Origin: Bradyrhizobium sp. Y36
GTDB lineage: Bacteria > Pseudomonadota > Alphaproteobacteria > Rhizobiales > Xanthobacteraceae
Length of the DNA stretch: 64,000 bases
Direction: 5' to 3'
Assembly: GCF_002531575.1 (NCBI RefSeq)
Contig: NZ_NWTI01000002.1
Coordinates: 434,001-498,000 of the forward strand
Made by a program: the position numbers and the translations under genes. Positions 34,038 through 42,826 of the stretch are shown here, piece by piece. Every line of letters begins with the position of its first letter. Within the stretch, counting starts at the first letter, position 1. Below the pieces are notes generated by a model. That model saw only the letters and a program-made list of their open reading frames with translations. It made no database searches and had not been told where the DNA came from.

Positions 34038-34898
34038 ATGTCCGCCAGATACGAAGAGCTCAAAGCCCTCAAGAACCTCGGCCAGAAATACGCCTATACC
34101 GACCGCGAGGTGATGCTCTATGCCTACGGCATCGGCCTCGGCGCCGATCCCATGGACGAGAACGAGCTCGCCTTCGTCAACGAGGGCACGTTCACGCCGC
34201 GGCCGCTGAAGGTGGTGCCGACCTTCGCCTCCGTCGCCGCGTGGGGCTCGGGCCCGGGCGAGATGAACCTCAACCGCGTCATGGTGGTGGACGGCGAGCG
34301 CGACATCACCTTCCATCAGCCCCTGCCGGTGGCCGCCAACATCACGGCCGACTCCTCCGTCGTCGAGGTCTACGACAAGGGCAAGGACAAGGGCGTCGTC
34401 ATCGCGCACCAGACCGTGCTGAAGAACGAGAAAGGCGAGAAGCTGGCAACGCTTGTGGCCTCGCGCTTCGCCCGCGGCGACGGCGGCTTCGGCGGGCCGA
34501 ACCTGACCCAGCCCGATCCGCACAAGATCCCGTCGCGCGCGCCCGACAAGACCATCGACATCGTCACGCGCCCCGACCAGGCGCTGGTCTATCGCCTCTG
34601 CGGCGACCGCAACCCGCTGCACTCTGATCCCGAGTTTGCCAGGAAGGCCGGCTTTCCGCGTCCGATCCTGCACGGCATGTGCACCTACGGCATCACCTGC
34701 CGCGGCGTGCTGCAGACCTATGCCGACTACGACGCCAGCGCCTTCCGCCAGCATGTCGCGCGGTTCTCTTCGCCCGTCTATCCCGGCGAGACCGTGACCA
34801 TGGACCTCTGGAAGGACGGCAACACGATCTCGTTCGAAGCCAAGGTGAAGTCGCGCGGCGTCACCGTGATCAAGAACGGCAAGACGGTGCTGGGTTAG
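34038..34898 (+). CDS. MaoC-family enoyl-CoA hydratase (hydratase 2 type)
   Basis: 286 residues from ATG 34038 (CCAGAGGAAACAAA upstream; an in-frame ATG nine codons earlier lies in the repeat). Two hot-dog domains: an N-terminal one without the motif, and a C-terminal one with the hydratase 2 motif around 190-216, GDRNPLHSDPEFARKAG followed by PILHGMCTYG. Asp and His of this motif hydrate trans-2-enoyl-CoA to the (R)-3-hydroxyacyl-CoA. This is the architecture of the hydratase part of peroxisomal multifunctional enzyme type 2. The adjacent SDR is the matching dehydrogenase. Confidence 0.94.
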   Translation: MSARYEELKALKNLGQKYAYTDREVMLYAYGIGLGADPMDENELAFVNEGTFTPRPLKVVPTFASVAAWGSGPGEMNLNRVMVVDGERDITFHQPLPVAANITADSSVVEVYDKGKDKGVVIAHQTVLKNEKGEKLATLVASRFARGDGGFGGPNLTQPDPHKIPSRAPDKTIDIVTRPDQALVYRLCGDRNPLHSDPEFARKAGFPRPILHGMCTYGITCRGVLQTYADYDASAFRQHVARFSSPVYPGETVTMDLWKDGNTISFEAKVKSRGVTVIKNGKTVLG

Positions 34899-34906
34899 CT
34901 GCCTCC

Positions 34907-35018
34907 GTCATTCCGGGGCGCGCGCAGCGCGAACTCTGGTGCGCAATCGCGCGCCTGAGAATCTCGAGCTACAACCTCTGGATTCCGGGTTCAGCGCTGC
35001 GCGCTGCCCCGGAATGAC
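34907..35018. repeat. Palindromic intergenic repeat, family 5 (GTCATTCCGGGGC type)
   Basis: GTCATTCCGGGGCGCGCGCAG mirrored by CTGCGCGCTGCCCCGGAATGAC; 112 bp between two genes of the CoA cluster. Copies at 35929-36006 and 53554-53656. Confidence 0.85.
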
Positions 35019-35043
35019 AATGATAAAACAGGGAGAAGCCACC

Positions 35044-35922
35044 ATGGGACTACTCGACGGCAAGGTCGCGCTGATCACCGGCGCGGGCGGGGGGCTCGGT
35101 GAGGCCTACGCCAAACTGTTTGCGCGGGAAGGGGCCGCGGTCGTGGTCAACGATCTCGGCGGGCCCCGCGATGGTTCCGGCGCCGACACGTCGATGGCAC
35201 AGCAGGTCGTGGACGCGATCAAGGCCGAGGGCGGCAAGGCGGTCGCCAACGGCGCCGACATCTCCACCATGGAGGGCGGCCAGTCGGTGTTCGACGACGC
35301 CATCAAGCATTTCGGCCGCGCCGACATCCTGGTCAACAATGCCGGCATTTTGCGCGACCAGACCTTTCACAAGGCCTCCGAGTCCGACTGGGACAAGGTC
35401 ATCAAGGTCCACCTGAAGGGTACCTTTTGTTGCACCATGCCGGTGTTTCGCTGGATGCGGGAAAACGGCGGCGGCGTCATCGTCAACACCTCCTCGACAT
35501 CGGGCCTGATCGGCAATTTCGGCCAGACCAATTACGGCGCGGCCAAGGGCGGCATCTGGGGCCTGTCCAACGTGCTCGCCATCGAGGGCCGCAAGTACAA
35601 CATCCGGATCTGGACGCTGGCCCCGGGCGCCCTGACCCGCATGACCGCAGACCTGCCCCGCTATAAGGAGAACCCGGGGGCGGCGCTGGGGCCGGACGGC
35701 ATCGCGCCGGCCGTGCTATACATGGTCAGCGACTTGTCGGGCGACCAGACCGGCAAGGTGCTGGGCGTGTCCGGGCCCCGCGGCGTGCGCGAGATGCGGA
35801 TGATGGAAATGGAAGGCTGGAAACCGCCGCACGCGGGCTGGAAGGCCCAGGACGTCGTCGAGCATGCCAAGGAGATCTTCTTCTCCGAGGAGCAGATCAA
35901 GATGGGCGCGCGGAGGTTCTGA
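35044..35922 (+). CDS. SDR family 3-hydroxyacyl-CoA dehydrogenase-like (HSD17B4/MFE-2 type)
   Basis: 292 residues from ATG 35044 (CAGGGAGAAGCC upstream). Cofactor motif TGAGGGLG at 12-19, NNAG at 98-101, catalytic Tyr164-xxx-Lys168 in QTNYGAAKGG with the preceding SST serine. The longer-than-usual C-terminus (GWKPPHAGWKAQDVVEHAKEIFF) and the DLGGPRDGSGAD segment after strand 2 are typical of the dehydrogenase unit of peroxisomal MFE-2. Together with the MaoC protein it would perform the two middle steps of a beta-oxidation cycle through (R)-hydroxyacyl-CoA. Confidence 0.93.
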   Translation: MGLLDGKVALITGAGGGLGEAYAKLFAREGAAVVVNDLGGPRDGSGADTSMAQQVVDAIKAEGGKAVANGADISTMEGGQSVFDDAIKHFGRADILVNNAGILRDQTFHKASESDWDKVIKVHLKGTFCCTMPVFRWMRENGGGVIVNTSSTSGLIGNFGQTNYGAAKGGIWGLSNVLAIEGRKYNIRIWTLAPGALTRMTADLPRYKENPGAALGPDGIAPAVLYMVSDLSGDQTGKVLGVSGPRGVREMRMMEMEGWKPPHAGWKAQDVVEHAKEIFFSEEQIKMGARRF

Positions 35923-35928
35923 TTCACT

Positions 35929-36006
35929 GTCGTTCCGGGGCTCGCGAAGCGAGAACCCGGAACCTCGAGATTCCGGGTTCGATGCTGCGCATCGCCCCGG
36001 AATGAC
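35929..36006. repeat. Palindromic intergenic repeat, family 5
   Basis: GTCGTTCCGGGGCTCGCGAAG mirrored by GCGCATCGCCCCGGAATGAC; starts seven bases after the SDR stop codon. Confidence 0.85.
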
Positions 36007-36027
36007 AACAGAGAGAGACGAGGACTG

Positions 36028-36981
36028 ATGAAACTCACCGCCGACGCCAAGGGCACTTTCGCAATCGCGCCGACGCCGTTCCACGACGACGGCCGGATCG
36101 ACGAGCGTTCGATCGACCGCCTGACCGATTTCTACGAGGAGGTCGGCTGCGACGGCGTCACGGTGCTCGGCATCCTCGGTGAAGCCCCCAAGCTCGATGC
36201 CACCGAGGCCGAGCAGGTCGCGGTGCGCTTCGTCAAGCGCGCCAAGAAGATGCAGGTGATCGTCGGCGTCTCCGCGCCGGGCTTTGCGACCATGCGCTCG
36301 TTGGCGAAGGCCTCGATGGATGCGGGCGCGGCCGGCGTCATGATCGCGCCGCCGCCTTCGCTTCGCACCGACGACCAGATCACCGGTTATTTCAAGCAGG
36401 CGGCAGAAGCCATCGGCCCCGACATTCCCTGGGTGCTGCAGGACTACCCGCTGACGCTCTCGGTGGTGTTCACTCCCGCCGTGATCCGCAAGATCGTCAT
36501 GGACAATCCGAATTGCGTGATGCTCAAGCACGAGGACTGGCCGGGCCTGGAGAAGATCACAACGCTGCGCGGCTTCCAGAAGGACGGCTCGCTTCGGCCG
36601 CTCTCGATCCTCTGCGGCAATGGCGGCACGTTCCTCGACTTCGAGATGGAGCGCGGCGCGGACGGTGCCATGACCGGCTACGCCTTCCCGGAGCTCCTGA
36701 TCGACGTCGTCAACCTCTCCAAGGCCGGCAAGCGCGACGCCGCGCACGACCTGTTCGACGCGCATCTGCCGCTGATTCGCTACGAGCAGCAGCCCGGCGT
36801 CGGCCTGACCATTCGCAAATACGTGCTGCAGAAGCGCGGTATCATCGCATCCAGCGCGCAGCGCAAGCCGGGTGCGACGATCACGGCGACCGCGAAGGCG
36901 GAGGTCGAGTACCTGCTGTCGCGCGTCGCCCGCTTCGACAAGCGCGCCAATCTCGGCCCGCAATCCAGCGCCGCAGGCTAG
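36028..36981 (+). CDS. Dihydrodipicolinate synthase family (class I aldolase) protein
   Basis: 317 residues from ATG 36028 (GACGAGGACTG upstream). DapA-like TIM barrel: Schiff-base Lys167 in CVMLKHED and the paired Tyr140 in VLQDYPL are present. The substrate-binding GTTGE of true dihydrodipicolinate synthase is GILGE here, lacking the two threonines that shuttle protons, so it is more likely a catabolic aldolase or hydratase acting on another 2-oxo acid. It lies inside the CoA-substrate cluster, 5 bp before a Nudix gene, and may use a degradation product of that pathway. Confidence 0.92.
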   Translation: MKLTADAKGTFAIAPTPFHDDGRIDERSIDRLTDFYEEVGCDGVTVLGILGEAPKLDATEAEQVAVRFVKRAKKMQVIVGVSAPGFATMRSLAKASMDAGAAGVMIAPPPSLRTDDQITGYFKQAAEAIGPDIPWVLQDYPLTLSVVFTPAVIRKIVMDNPNCVMLKHEDWPGLEKITTLRGFQKDGSLRPLSILCGNGGTFLDFEMERGADGAMTGYAFPELLIDVVNLSKAGKRDAAHDLFDAHLPLIRYEQQPGVGLTIRKYVLQKRGIIASSAQRKPGATITATAKAEVEYLLSRVARFDKRANLGPQSSAAG

Positions 36982-36985
36982 TCGC

Positions 36986-37801
36986 ATGGCCGAGACATCA
37001 GCATCACGCCCGGCGTCGACCATCCTCCTGCTCCGTGACGGAGCCAAGGCCGAGGGCAAGAGCCGCGGCGAGGTCGAGATCTTCATGATGGTCCGCCATC
37101 ATCAGATCGAGTTCAACTCGGGCGCGCTGGTGTTTCCCGGCGGCAGCGTCGATGCCGGCGACAAGGAGATCGTCGCTCGCGCCGATCTGTATTCGGGCGG
37201 CGAGGGCCTCAGTGAATCGGATCGCGGCTTTCGCATCGCCGCGATCCGCGAGACCTTCGAGGAGAGCGGCATCCTGCTGGCGCGCGCAAAGGGGACGGGC
37301 ACGCCTGTCGATGCCAGGCGTGCCGGCGAGATCGCGGACGCGCATCGCGTTGCGCTCAACGAGCACAAGATCAGCTTCCTGAAAATCCTCGAGGACAACG
37401 GCCTCCAGCTCGCGCTCGACACGCTGGTGCCGTATGCGCACTGGATCACGCCGGAGGGCATGCCCAAGCGCTTCGACACCTGGTTCTTCCTCGCGGCCGC
37501 GCCGCCCGACCAGCTCGGCGCCCATGACGGCCGCGAGTCCACCGACTCGATCTGGCTCTCGGCGCGCGAGGCGGTGGAGGGCGGCGAGAGCGGCCGTTTC
37601 AAGCTGCCGTTCCCGACCACGCGCAATCTGATCCGCCTCGCCAAGCAAGCCAGCGTGAAAGACGCGCTGGAGCATGCCAGGGGCCTGTCGATCGTCACGG
37701 TGATGCCGGTCATGACCAAGACCGAGACCGGCCGCCAGCTCCGCATCCCCCGCGAGGCCGGCTATGACGGCGAGGTGTTCGAGGTCGGGGCGGTCGGCTA
37801 G
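36986..37801 (+). CDS. Nudix hydrolase family protein
   Basis: 271 residues from ATG 36986. The Nudix box is recognisable near 80-97: AAIRETFEESGILLAR contains the RETFEESG core with the metal-binding Glu residues. A preceding SGALVFPGGSVDAGD is the usual run-in strand. The length, with an insert of about 60 residues before the WITPEGMPKRFDTWFF block, matches the CoA/NADH-pyrophosphatase-like (NUDT7/NUDT19-type) members; a CoA-disulfide or acyl-CoA substrate would suit the cluster. It follows the aldolase gene by 4 bp and is probably the last gene of the unit. Confidence 0.9.
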   Translation: MAETSASRPASTILLLRDGAKAEGKSRGEVEIFMMVRHHQIEFNSGALVFPGGSVDAGDKEIVARADLYSGGEGLSESDRGFRIAAIRETFEESGILLARAKGTGTPVDARRAGEIADAHRVALNEHKISFLKILEDNGLQLALDTLVPYAHWITPEGMPKRFDTWFFLAAAPPDQLGAHDGRESTDSIWLSAREAVEGGESGRFKLPFPTTRNLIRLAKQASVKDALEHARGLSIVTVMPVMTKTETGRQLRIPREAGYDGEVFEVGAVG

Positions 37802-37878
37802 GACACTTCGACGCTTGGCGAAGTGTTGACGGCCGCAGCCGCGCTAGGTTCCGTTCATCGCGAAGGACGGAGCGGGCC

Positions 37879-38793
37879 ATGGACACCAGGCAGGACACCA
37901 ACATCGCGGGCGAGCTGGCGCTGCTGGTCGCGCTCGCGACGCTCTGGGGCGGCTCCTACACCTTCATCAAGCTCGGTGTCGCCACCATTCCGCCGATCAC
38001 CCTGATCGCGGCCCGCACGACAATCGCCGGGCTGCTGCTGCTCGTCGTGATGTGGGCCCGGGGCATCAGGATGCCCAGCGATGCGGCGACCTGGCAGCGC
38101 TTCGCGTTCCAGGCCGTGCTCAACAGCGTTATCCCCTGGACGCTGATTGCCTGGGGCGAGCGCCATGTCGACGCCGCGCTCGCCACTATCCTCAACTCGG
38201 CCGGGCCGATCTTCACCTTCCTGCTCACCGCAATCGTCACCCGCCACGAGGCGACGATCCCGCGAAAGCTGTTCGGCGTGGTCGCCGGCATGGCCGGCAT
38301 CCTGCTGATCGTCGGCACCGATGCCCTCCACGACATCGGCAGCGGCCTGCTTGCGGAAGCGGCCATCGTCGCCGCCACCATCTGCTATGCCTGCGCTGCG
38401 ATCTTCGGCCGCAGCTTCAGGGGTCTCGATCCCATGGCGCCGGCCGCCGGCTCGCTGCTGGCCGGGGCCGCGGTCCTGATCCCGGCCTCGCTCGCGGTCG
38501 AGCAGCCCTGGACGCTGTCGCCCTCGCTCAGCTCCGTGCTGGCGCTGCTCGCGCTCGCCGTGTTCTCGACCGCCGCGGCGTTCGCGATCTATTTCCGCCT
38601 GATCCAGACCCTGGGCTCGGTCGGCACCACGGCGCAGGCCTATTTGCGCGTCCCGATCGGAGTCGCCATCAGCGTCGCCTTCCTCGGCGAGACCCTGAGC
38701 CGGACTGCCTGGATCGGGCTGGCCTGCGTCGTCCTCGGCGTCGCTGCCATGACGATCCCGGCCCGGCCGCAGCCGCGCGTCAAACCGTCATAG
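37879..38793 (+). CDS. EamA/DMT-family transporter
   Basis: 304 residues, ten predicted membrane helices in two EamA repeats. Typical repeat marks: ALATLWGGSYTFIKLG in helix 1, GERHVDAALATILNSAGPIF in repeat 1 and AQAYLRVPIGVAISVAFLGE in repeat 2. DMT permeases of this type export or import amino acids, nucleotide derivatives or other small metabolites; the substrate is unknown. ATG 37879 follows GGACGGAGCGGGCC. It ends in a short basic tail. Single gene. Confidence 0.93.
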   Translation: MDTRQDTNIAGELALLVALATLWGGSYTFIKLGVATIPPITLIAARTTIAGLLLLVVMWARGIRMPSDAATWQRFAFQAVLNSVIPWTLIAWGERHVDAALATILNSAGPIFTFLLTAIVTRHEATIPRKLFGVVAGMAGILLIVGTDALHDIGSGLLAEAAIVAATICYACAAIFGRSFRGLDPMAPAAGSLLAGAAVLIPASLAVEQPWTLSPSLSSVLALLALAVFSTAAAFAIYFRLIQTLGSVGTTAQAYLRVPIGVAISVAFLGETLSRTAWIGLACVVLGVAAMTIPARPQPRVKPS

Positions 38794-38911
38794 CCGCCGA
38801 AGGGGCTCCAAGACCGCCATATTAAGGATATTCCGCGCCCGGAGGCATGTTCCCCCCGGGCGGCAATACGTCGTATATTGGACCCCCAGTAGCCCGGTCC
38901 TCTCATCACCA

Positions 38912-41599
38912 ATGTCCGCCGAATTGACGCCGATCCCTGAGAAAAAGCGAACCTTCTCGCTCTCCATCGGCCAGCTCACCTTCGGCAGCTTCCTGTTGGT
39001 GCTGGCCGTGATCATCGTCACCTCGACCGCGAGCGTGATCGCGATCCGGCACATCGACACGACCTTCGCCGAGCTGCAGCGGCTCCAGAGCGTCGGCGAC
39101 CTCGCCGAGGACATCGACCGCCGCATGAACGAGTTGCGGCTTGCCGCGCGCGACTTCGTCACCGATCCCGGCGCCGGCATCCAGTTCAAGCAGGTGGGCG
39201 AGGCGGCCTCGACGCTCAGCGACATCCTGAAGAAGACCCGCATCGAGCTCGCGCCCGAGCAGCAGGACATGATCGACGGGGTCACCGAGCGGCTTGCGAC
39301 CTACCGCACGGGCCTGGAACGGATCTCCACCCTGATCGACCGCCGCGCCCAGCTGCTCGCCGGCCTGCCGCCGCTGCGCGACCGGTTCGATAGGGCCGTC
39401 GCCGGCGCCGCCGACCGCGAACTGGCCTCGCGCCTGTCGGAGGCCCAGAGCCGCATCGCACTGGGGCTGCTCGCGCGCAATCCGTCCGCGGCCGAGCAGG
39501 CCGCCCAGAGCATGCGGGCACTGAACATCGGCGATGCCTCCCTGAGGTCGGCGGTGAACGATTATGCCGAGGCCATCATGGCCGTGGCCGTCCGCGAGCG
39601 GCAGATCGCCGACATCGACCGCGAGGTGCTGGGGACCGAGGGCCGGCTGATCGGCCGCGTCACCGAATTGCTGCGCGAGGTCAGCGACCGGCGCGGCCAC
39701 GTGCTGTCGCGTGACTTTGCCCGAACGCTGACGGAGGCGCGATGGCAGAGCATCGTGCTCGGCAGCATCGGCGTCCTGATCGGCATCGGCGCGGCGTTGT
39801 TCGTGGTGCGCAGGACGGTCCGCCCGCTCGCCCAGATCGCACGCTCCATCCGCGCGCTCGCGGCGGGCCGGAAGGACACCTCGATCCCGTCGGCCGACCT
39901 CGACAACGAGATCGGCGACATCGCGCGGGCCGCCGAAGTGTTCCGCCGCGCGCTGGAGGAGGCCGACACGGCGCGCGAGGCGGCGGTGCGCGCGCTCACC
40001 GAGCAGCGCCTGGCGGAGGAGAGCTACCGCAAGCTGTTCGAAGGCTCGATCGACGGAATCTATGTGACGACGCCGGCCGGCGATCTCCTCAACGCCAATC
40101 CGGCGCTGGCGCGGATGATGGGCTATGACAGCCCGCAGCAGCTGATCGACAGCATCAACGACATCGCCCACACCATCTACGTCCATCCCGAGGCACGCGC
40201 CGAATACCAGCGGCTGATGGCGCGTGACGGCATGGTGCGCGAGTTCGAGTACCAGGTGCGCCAGCGCAGCGGCGACATTCTCTGGCTGTCCGACAGCGCC
40301 ACCGGCGTGCGGGACGAAGCCGGCAACATCGTTCGTTACGAAGGCACGCTGCGCGACATCACCGACCAGAAGCGGGCGGAAGACGCCATCGCCGAAGGCC
40401 GTCGTCTGCTCCAGCAGGTCATCGACACCGTGCCCGCGGTGATCAACGTCAAGGACCGCGACCTGCGCTACGTGCTGATGAACCGCTACATGGCCGGCAT
40501 CTTCGGCATCGAGCCGAGTGACGCGCTCGGCCGCACCACCGCGGACCTGATGTCGCGCTATGGCGCGGCCAAGACCGACGAGAACGACAAGCGGGTGCTC
40601 AATCTGCGCAAGGGGCTCGGCTTTTACGAGGAGGAGTACAAGGACGCTTCCGGCAACATGCGGCAATGGCTGGTCAACAAGCTGCCGCTGCTCGATGCCG
40701 AGGGCGAGATCGAGCGGATCGTCACCGTCGCGCTCGACATCGGCGAGCGCAAGCGCGGCGAGCAGGAGATGCGCAAAGCCAAGGAATCGGCCGAGACCGC
40801 GCTGCGCAACCTGCGCGAGACCCAGGCCTCGTTGATCGAAGCCGAGAAGCTGGCCGCGCTCGGGCGGCTGGTCGCCGGCGTCGCGCACGAGGTCAACAAT
40901 CCCGTCGGCATCAGCCTCACGGTCGCCTCCGCGCTTGAGCGCAAGACCGCGTTGTTCACTTCCGAGGTCGAGCGCGGCGAGCTCCGTCGCTCCACGCTCA
41001 ACGATTTCCTCAACACCAGCCGCGACGCATCCTCACAGCTCGTCTCCAACCTCAACCGCGCCGCCGAGCTGATCCAGTCGTTCAAGCAGGTCGCTGCCGA
41101 CCGCAACTACTCTGACCAGCGCACCTTCGATCTCGGCGATCTCACCGAGCAGGTGGTGATGAGTCTGCGGCCGGGCTTGCGCAAGCACAATCTGACGCTC
41201 AACGTCGAGTGCCAGCCGGATCTGACCATGAACTCCTATCCCGGCCCGTACGGCCAGGTGCTGACCAATCTGTTTCTCAATTCGGTGGCGCACGCCTTCC
41301 CGGACGGCCGGCCGGGGACGATCGACATCCAGGTGCGCGAGTCCGGCAAGGACAATGTCGAGATTCTGTTCTCCGACAATGGCTGCGGCATGTCGCTCGA
41401 CGTCCGCCGCCGTGCCTTCGATCCGTTTTTCACGACCCGGCGCGACCAGGGCGGCACCGGCCTCGGCCTGCACATCGTCTACAGCATCGTCACCAACCGG
41501 CTCGGCGGGCGGCTCGATCTCGATTCCGAACCGGGCGGCGGCACGCGCATCCAGATCATCCTGCCGCGCACGGCGCCGCTCGAGCAAGCTGCGGAATAG
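38912..41599 (+). CDS. PAS-domain sensor histidine kinase (membrane-bound)
   Basis: 895 residues. Membrane helix 1 at about 22-45, a helical periplasmic region (about 46-273, four-helix-bundle look), membrane helix 2 at about 276-297, HAMP (about 298-350), two PAS domains (about 370-492 and 497-617), a dimerisation/phosphoacceptor region with GVAHEVNNP and His659, and an ATPase domain with N box near 790, DNGCGM near 823 and GGTGLGLHIV near 846. The H-box HEVNNP is that of the HisKA_4-like/NtrB-like kinases. Ligand and partner response regulator are unknown; none is adjacent. Confidence 0.94.
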   Translation: MSAELTPIPEKKRTFSLSIGQLTFGSFLLVLAVIIVTSTASVIAIRHIDTTFAELQRLQSVGDLAEDIDRRMNELRLAARDFVTDPGAGIQFKQVGEAASTLSDILKKTRIELAPEQQDMIDGVTERLATYRTGLERISTLIDRRAQLLAGLPPLRDRFDRAVAGAADRELASRLSEAQSRIALGLLARNPSAAEQAAQSMRALNIGDASLRSAVNDYAEAIMAVAVRERQIADIDREVLGTEGRLIGRVTELLREVSDRRGHVLSRDFARTLTEARWQSIVLGSIGVLIGIGAALFVVRRTVRPLAQIARSIRALAAGRKDTSIPSADLDNEIGDIARAAEVFRRALEEADTAREAAVRALTEQRLAEESYRKLFEGSIDGIYVTTPAGDLLNANPALARMMGYDSPQQLIDSINDIAHTIYVHPEARAEYQRLMARDGMVREFEYQVRQRSGDILWLSDSATGVRDEAGNIVRYEGTLRDITDQKRAEDAIAEGRRLLQQVIDTVPAVINVKDRDLRYVLMNRYMAGIFGIEPSDALGRTTADLMSRYGAAKTDENDKRVLNLRKGLGFYEEEYKDASGNMRQWLVNKLPLLDAEGEIERIVTVALDIGERKRGEQEMRKAKESAETALRNLRETQASLIEAEKLAALGRLVAGVAHEVNNPVGISLTVASALERKTALFTSEVERGELRRSTLNDFLNTSRDASSQLVSNLNRAAELIQSFKQVAADRNYSDQRTFDLGDLTEQVVMSLRPGLRKHNLTLNVECQPDLTMNSYPGPYGQVLTNLFLNSVAHAFPDGRPGTIDIQVRESGKDNVEILFSDNGCGMSLDVRRRAFDPFFTTRRDQGGTGLGLHIVYSIVTNRLGGRLDLDSEPGGGTRIQIILPRTAPLEQAAE

Positions 41600-41601
41600 C
41601 G

Positions 41602-41705
41602 AGAGCGTTTTCGAGCGAAGTGGGGACCGGTTCGCGTCAAGAAAACGCGTCAAAACCAGAATCTGGAGCCCCGTTCCGATGCCATCGGAACGGAAAAGGC
41701 TTTAG
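41602..41705. repeat. Palindromic intergenic repeat, family 8 (GAGCGTTTTCGAGCG type)
   Basis: Contains GAGCGTTTTCGAGCGAAG, GAAAACGCGTCAAAACC and GTTCCGATGCCATCGGAAC, ending in GGAAAAGGCTTTAG. Related elements are widely known in rhizobia. Its right end supplies the stop codon (TAA on the minus strand, 41702-41704) of the GrlR-like gene. Confidence 0.75.
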
Positions 41706-42055
41706 TCGGCCTCAGCGAGCTTGTGCAGGGTGGCGCCGAAGATCAGGCTGGCCTTGCCGACCAGCGCCGTGCCGGTCATCTCCGCGCGCGTATCCGTGTA
41801 GGTCCCGCTGACACCGATGCCGACCGGAGCAGGGCCGCCGAACAGCGGATTGTCGTCGCCCCGCGGTGAGGTGTGCCGCTGCACCAGCACTTCGCCTTTG
41901 AAGGTCGTGCTGTCCTTCACCACGTAGCTGCCGGTGTAATAGAGGTAGGCATCGCCGCCAAGAATCTTGCCGTCGCGAAAAAGGATCACGCCGCTGCCCT
42001 TGCCGGCTCGACCATCGAGCAGGGTCACGTGAATTGAATAGAGGCCGTTCTTCAT
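41702..42055 (-). CDS. GrlR-like regulatory protein
   Basis: 117 residues from ATG 42055 (CGGGACGTT upstream). The pattern MKNGLYSIHVTLLDGRAGKG, VILFRDGKILGGDAYLYYTG and RHTSPRGDDNPLFGG is that of GrlR, a lipocalin-like small beta-barrel protein. In enteropathogens GrlR binds and represses the type III secretion activator GrlA. No GrlA or type III secretion genes are in the window, so here the role is unknown; such stand-alone copies occur in many soil bacteria. Its stop codon lies inside the family-8 repeat. Confidence 0.85.
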   Translation of the reverse strand: MKNGLYSIHVTLLDGRAGKGSGVILFRDGKILGGDAYLYYTGSYVVKDSTTFKGEVLVQRHTSPRGDDNPLFGGPAPVGIGVSGTYTDTRAEMTGTALVGKASLIFGATLHKLAEAD

Positions 42056-42303
42056 AACGTCCCGTAGGCCGGCCGCCATCGCCCAATGGCGTAACCGGTC
42101 CGGCTTTTATGCCAAAGCCGATCCAGTCGCGCAACGCGGCAGTTTGCCGGCCGGTCGCGGATACTGCCGCCGCGAGCCGTAGTTGTCCCGACTTGTGCGT
42201 GAGCCCTTATGGCGGCCTGATGTGGTGGCGAGGCCGGTCGGCGGCGAATCGGGATCGGCCCGCAACATGCATAACACTTGCTACACTGGCCGCAGGGGGC
42301 TGG

Positions 42304-42786
42304 ATGATGAGCGACTGGATCGATTCCGGCGGCGATGAGCCGTGTCTGCACTCGGCGCATCCCACCAATCGCAATGACGAACGAACACGCCGGCGAATTG
42401 TGACAAGACTGGCAGGCGCGCTGGTTCTGGTCGCGCTCGCAGCGTCCTTCGGCCATGCGCGCGATCGTGGCCAGTTCGGCAGCACCAATGCGGACCTGAA
42501 AGCCTGGTTCGAGGGCTTGCGCAGCGGCAAGGGACCGTGCTGCTCCGATGCCGACGGTTCGGCGCTCTCGGATACCGATTGGGATAGCAAGGACGGGCAC
42601 TACCGTGTCCGCCTGCCGCGCTATGGCACCGGGATCGAAGGCCAGCCCCAGGAGATCGTCTGGGTCGAGGTCCCCGACGAGGCCGTGATCTCCGAGCCGA
42701 ACCGGGTGGGGCGCACCATGGTGTGGCCGATCTACGGCTACATGGGTGTCACCGTACGCTGCTTTATGCCCGGTAGCATGACGTAG
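42304..42786 (+). CDS. Hypothetical protein with signal/anchor
   Basis: 160 residues from ATG 42304. After a hydrophilic stretch of about 32 residues comes a hydrophobic segment (about 36-53, LAGALVLVALAASF), then a soluble domain: DLKAWFEGLRSGKGPCCSDAD, LPRYGTGIEGQPQEIVWVEVP, VWPIYGYMGVTVRCFMPGS. GTG 42400 could be the true start, giving an ordinary signal peptide (about 20 residues). Three cysteines remain, two as an adjacent pair. The family is common in Bradyrhizobium as hypothetical exported proteins; function unknown. Confidence 0.75.
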   Translation: MMSDWIDSGGDEPCLHSAHPTNRNDERTRRRIVTRLAGALVLVALAASFGHARDRGQFGSTNADLKAWFEGLRSGKGPCCSDADGSALSDTDWDSKDGHYRVRLPRYGTGIEGQPQEIVWVEVPDEAVISEPNRVGRTMVWPIYGYMGVTVRCFMPGSMT

Positions 42787-42826
42787 CCGCGCTCGCCGGC
42801 AGGGCCGGCGAGGCTCGCGCCGCGCC

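Noticed and set aside
38906..40888. Open frame of 660 residues antisense to the sensor kinase
   Set aside because: Shadow of a high-GC gene; kinase domains on the plus strand are unambiguous.
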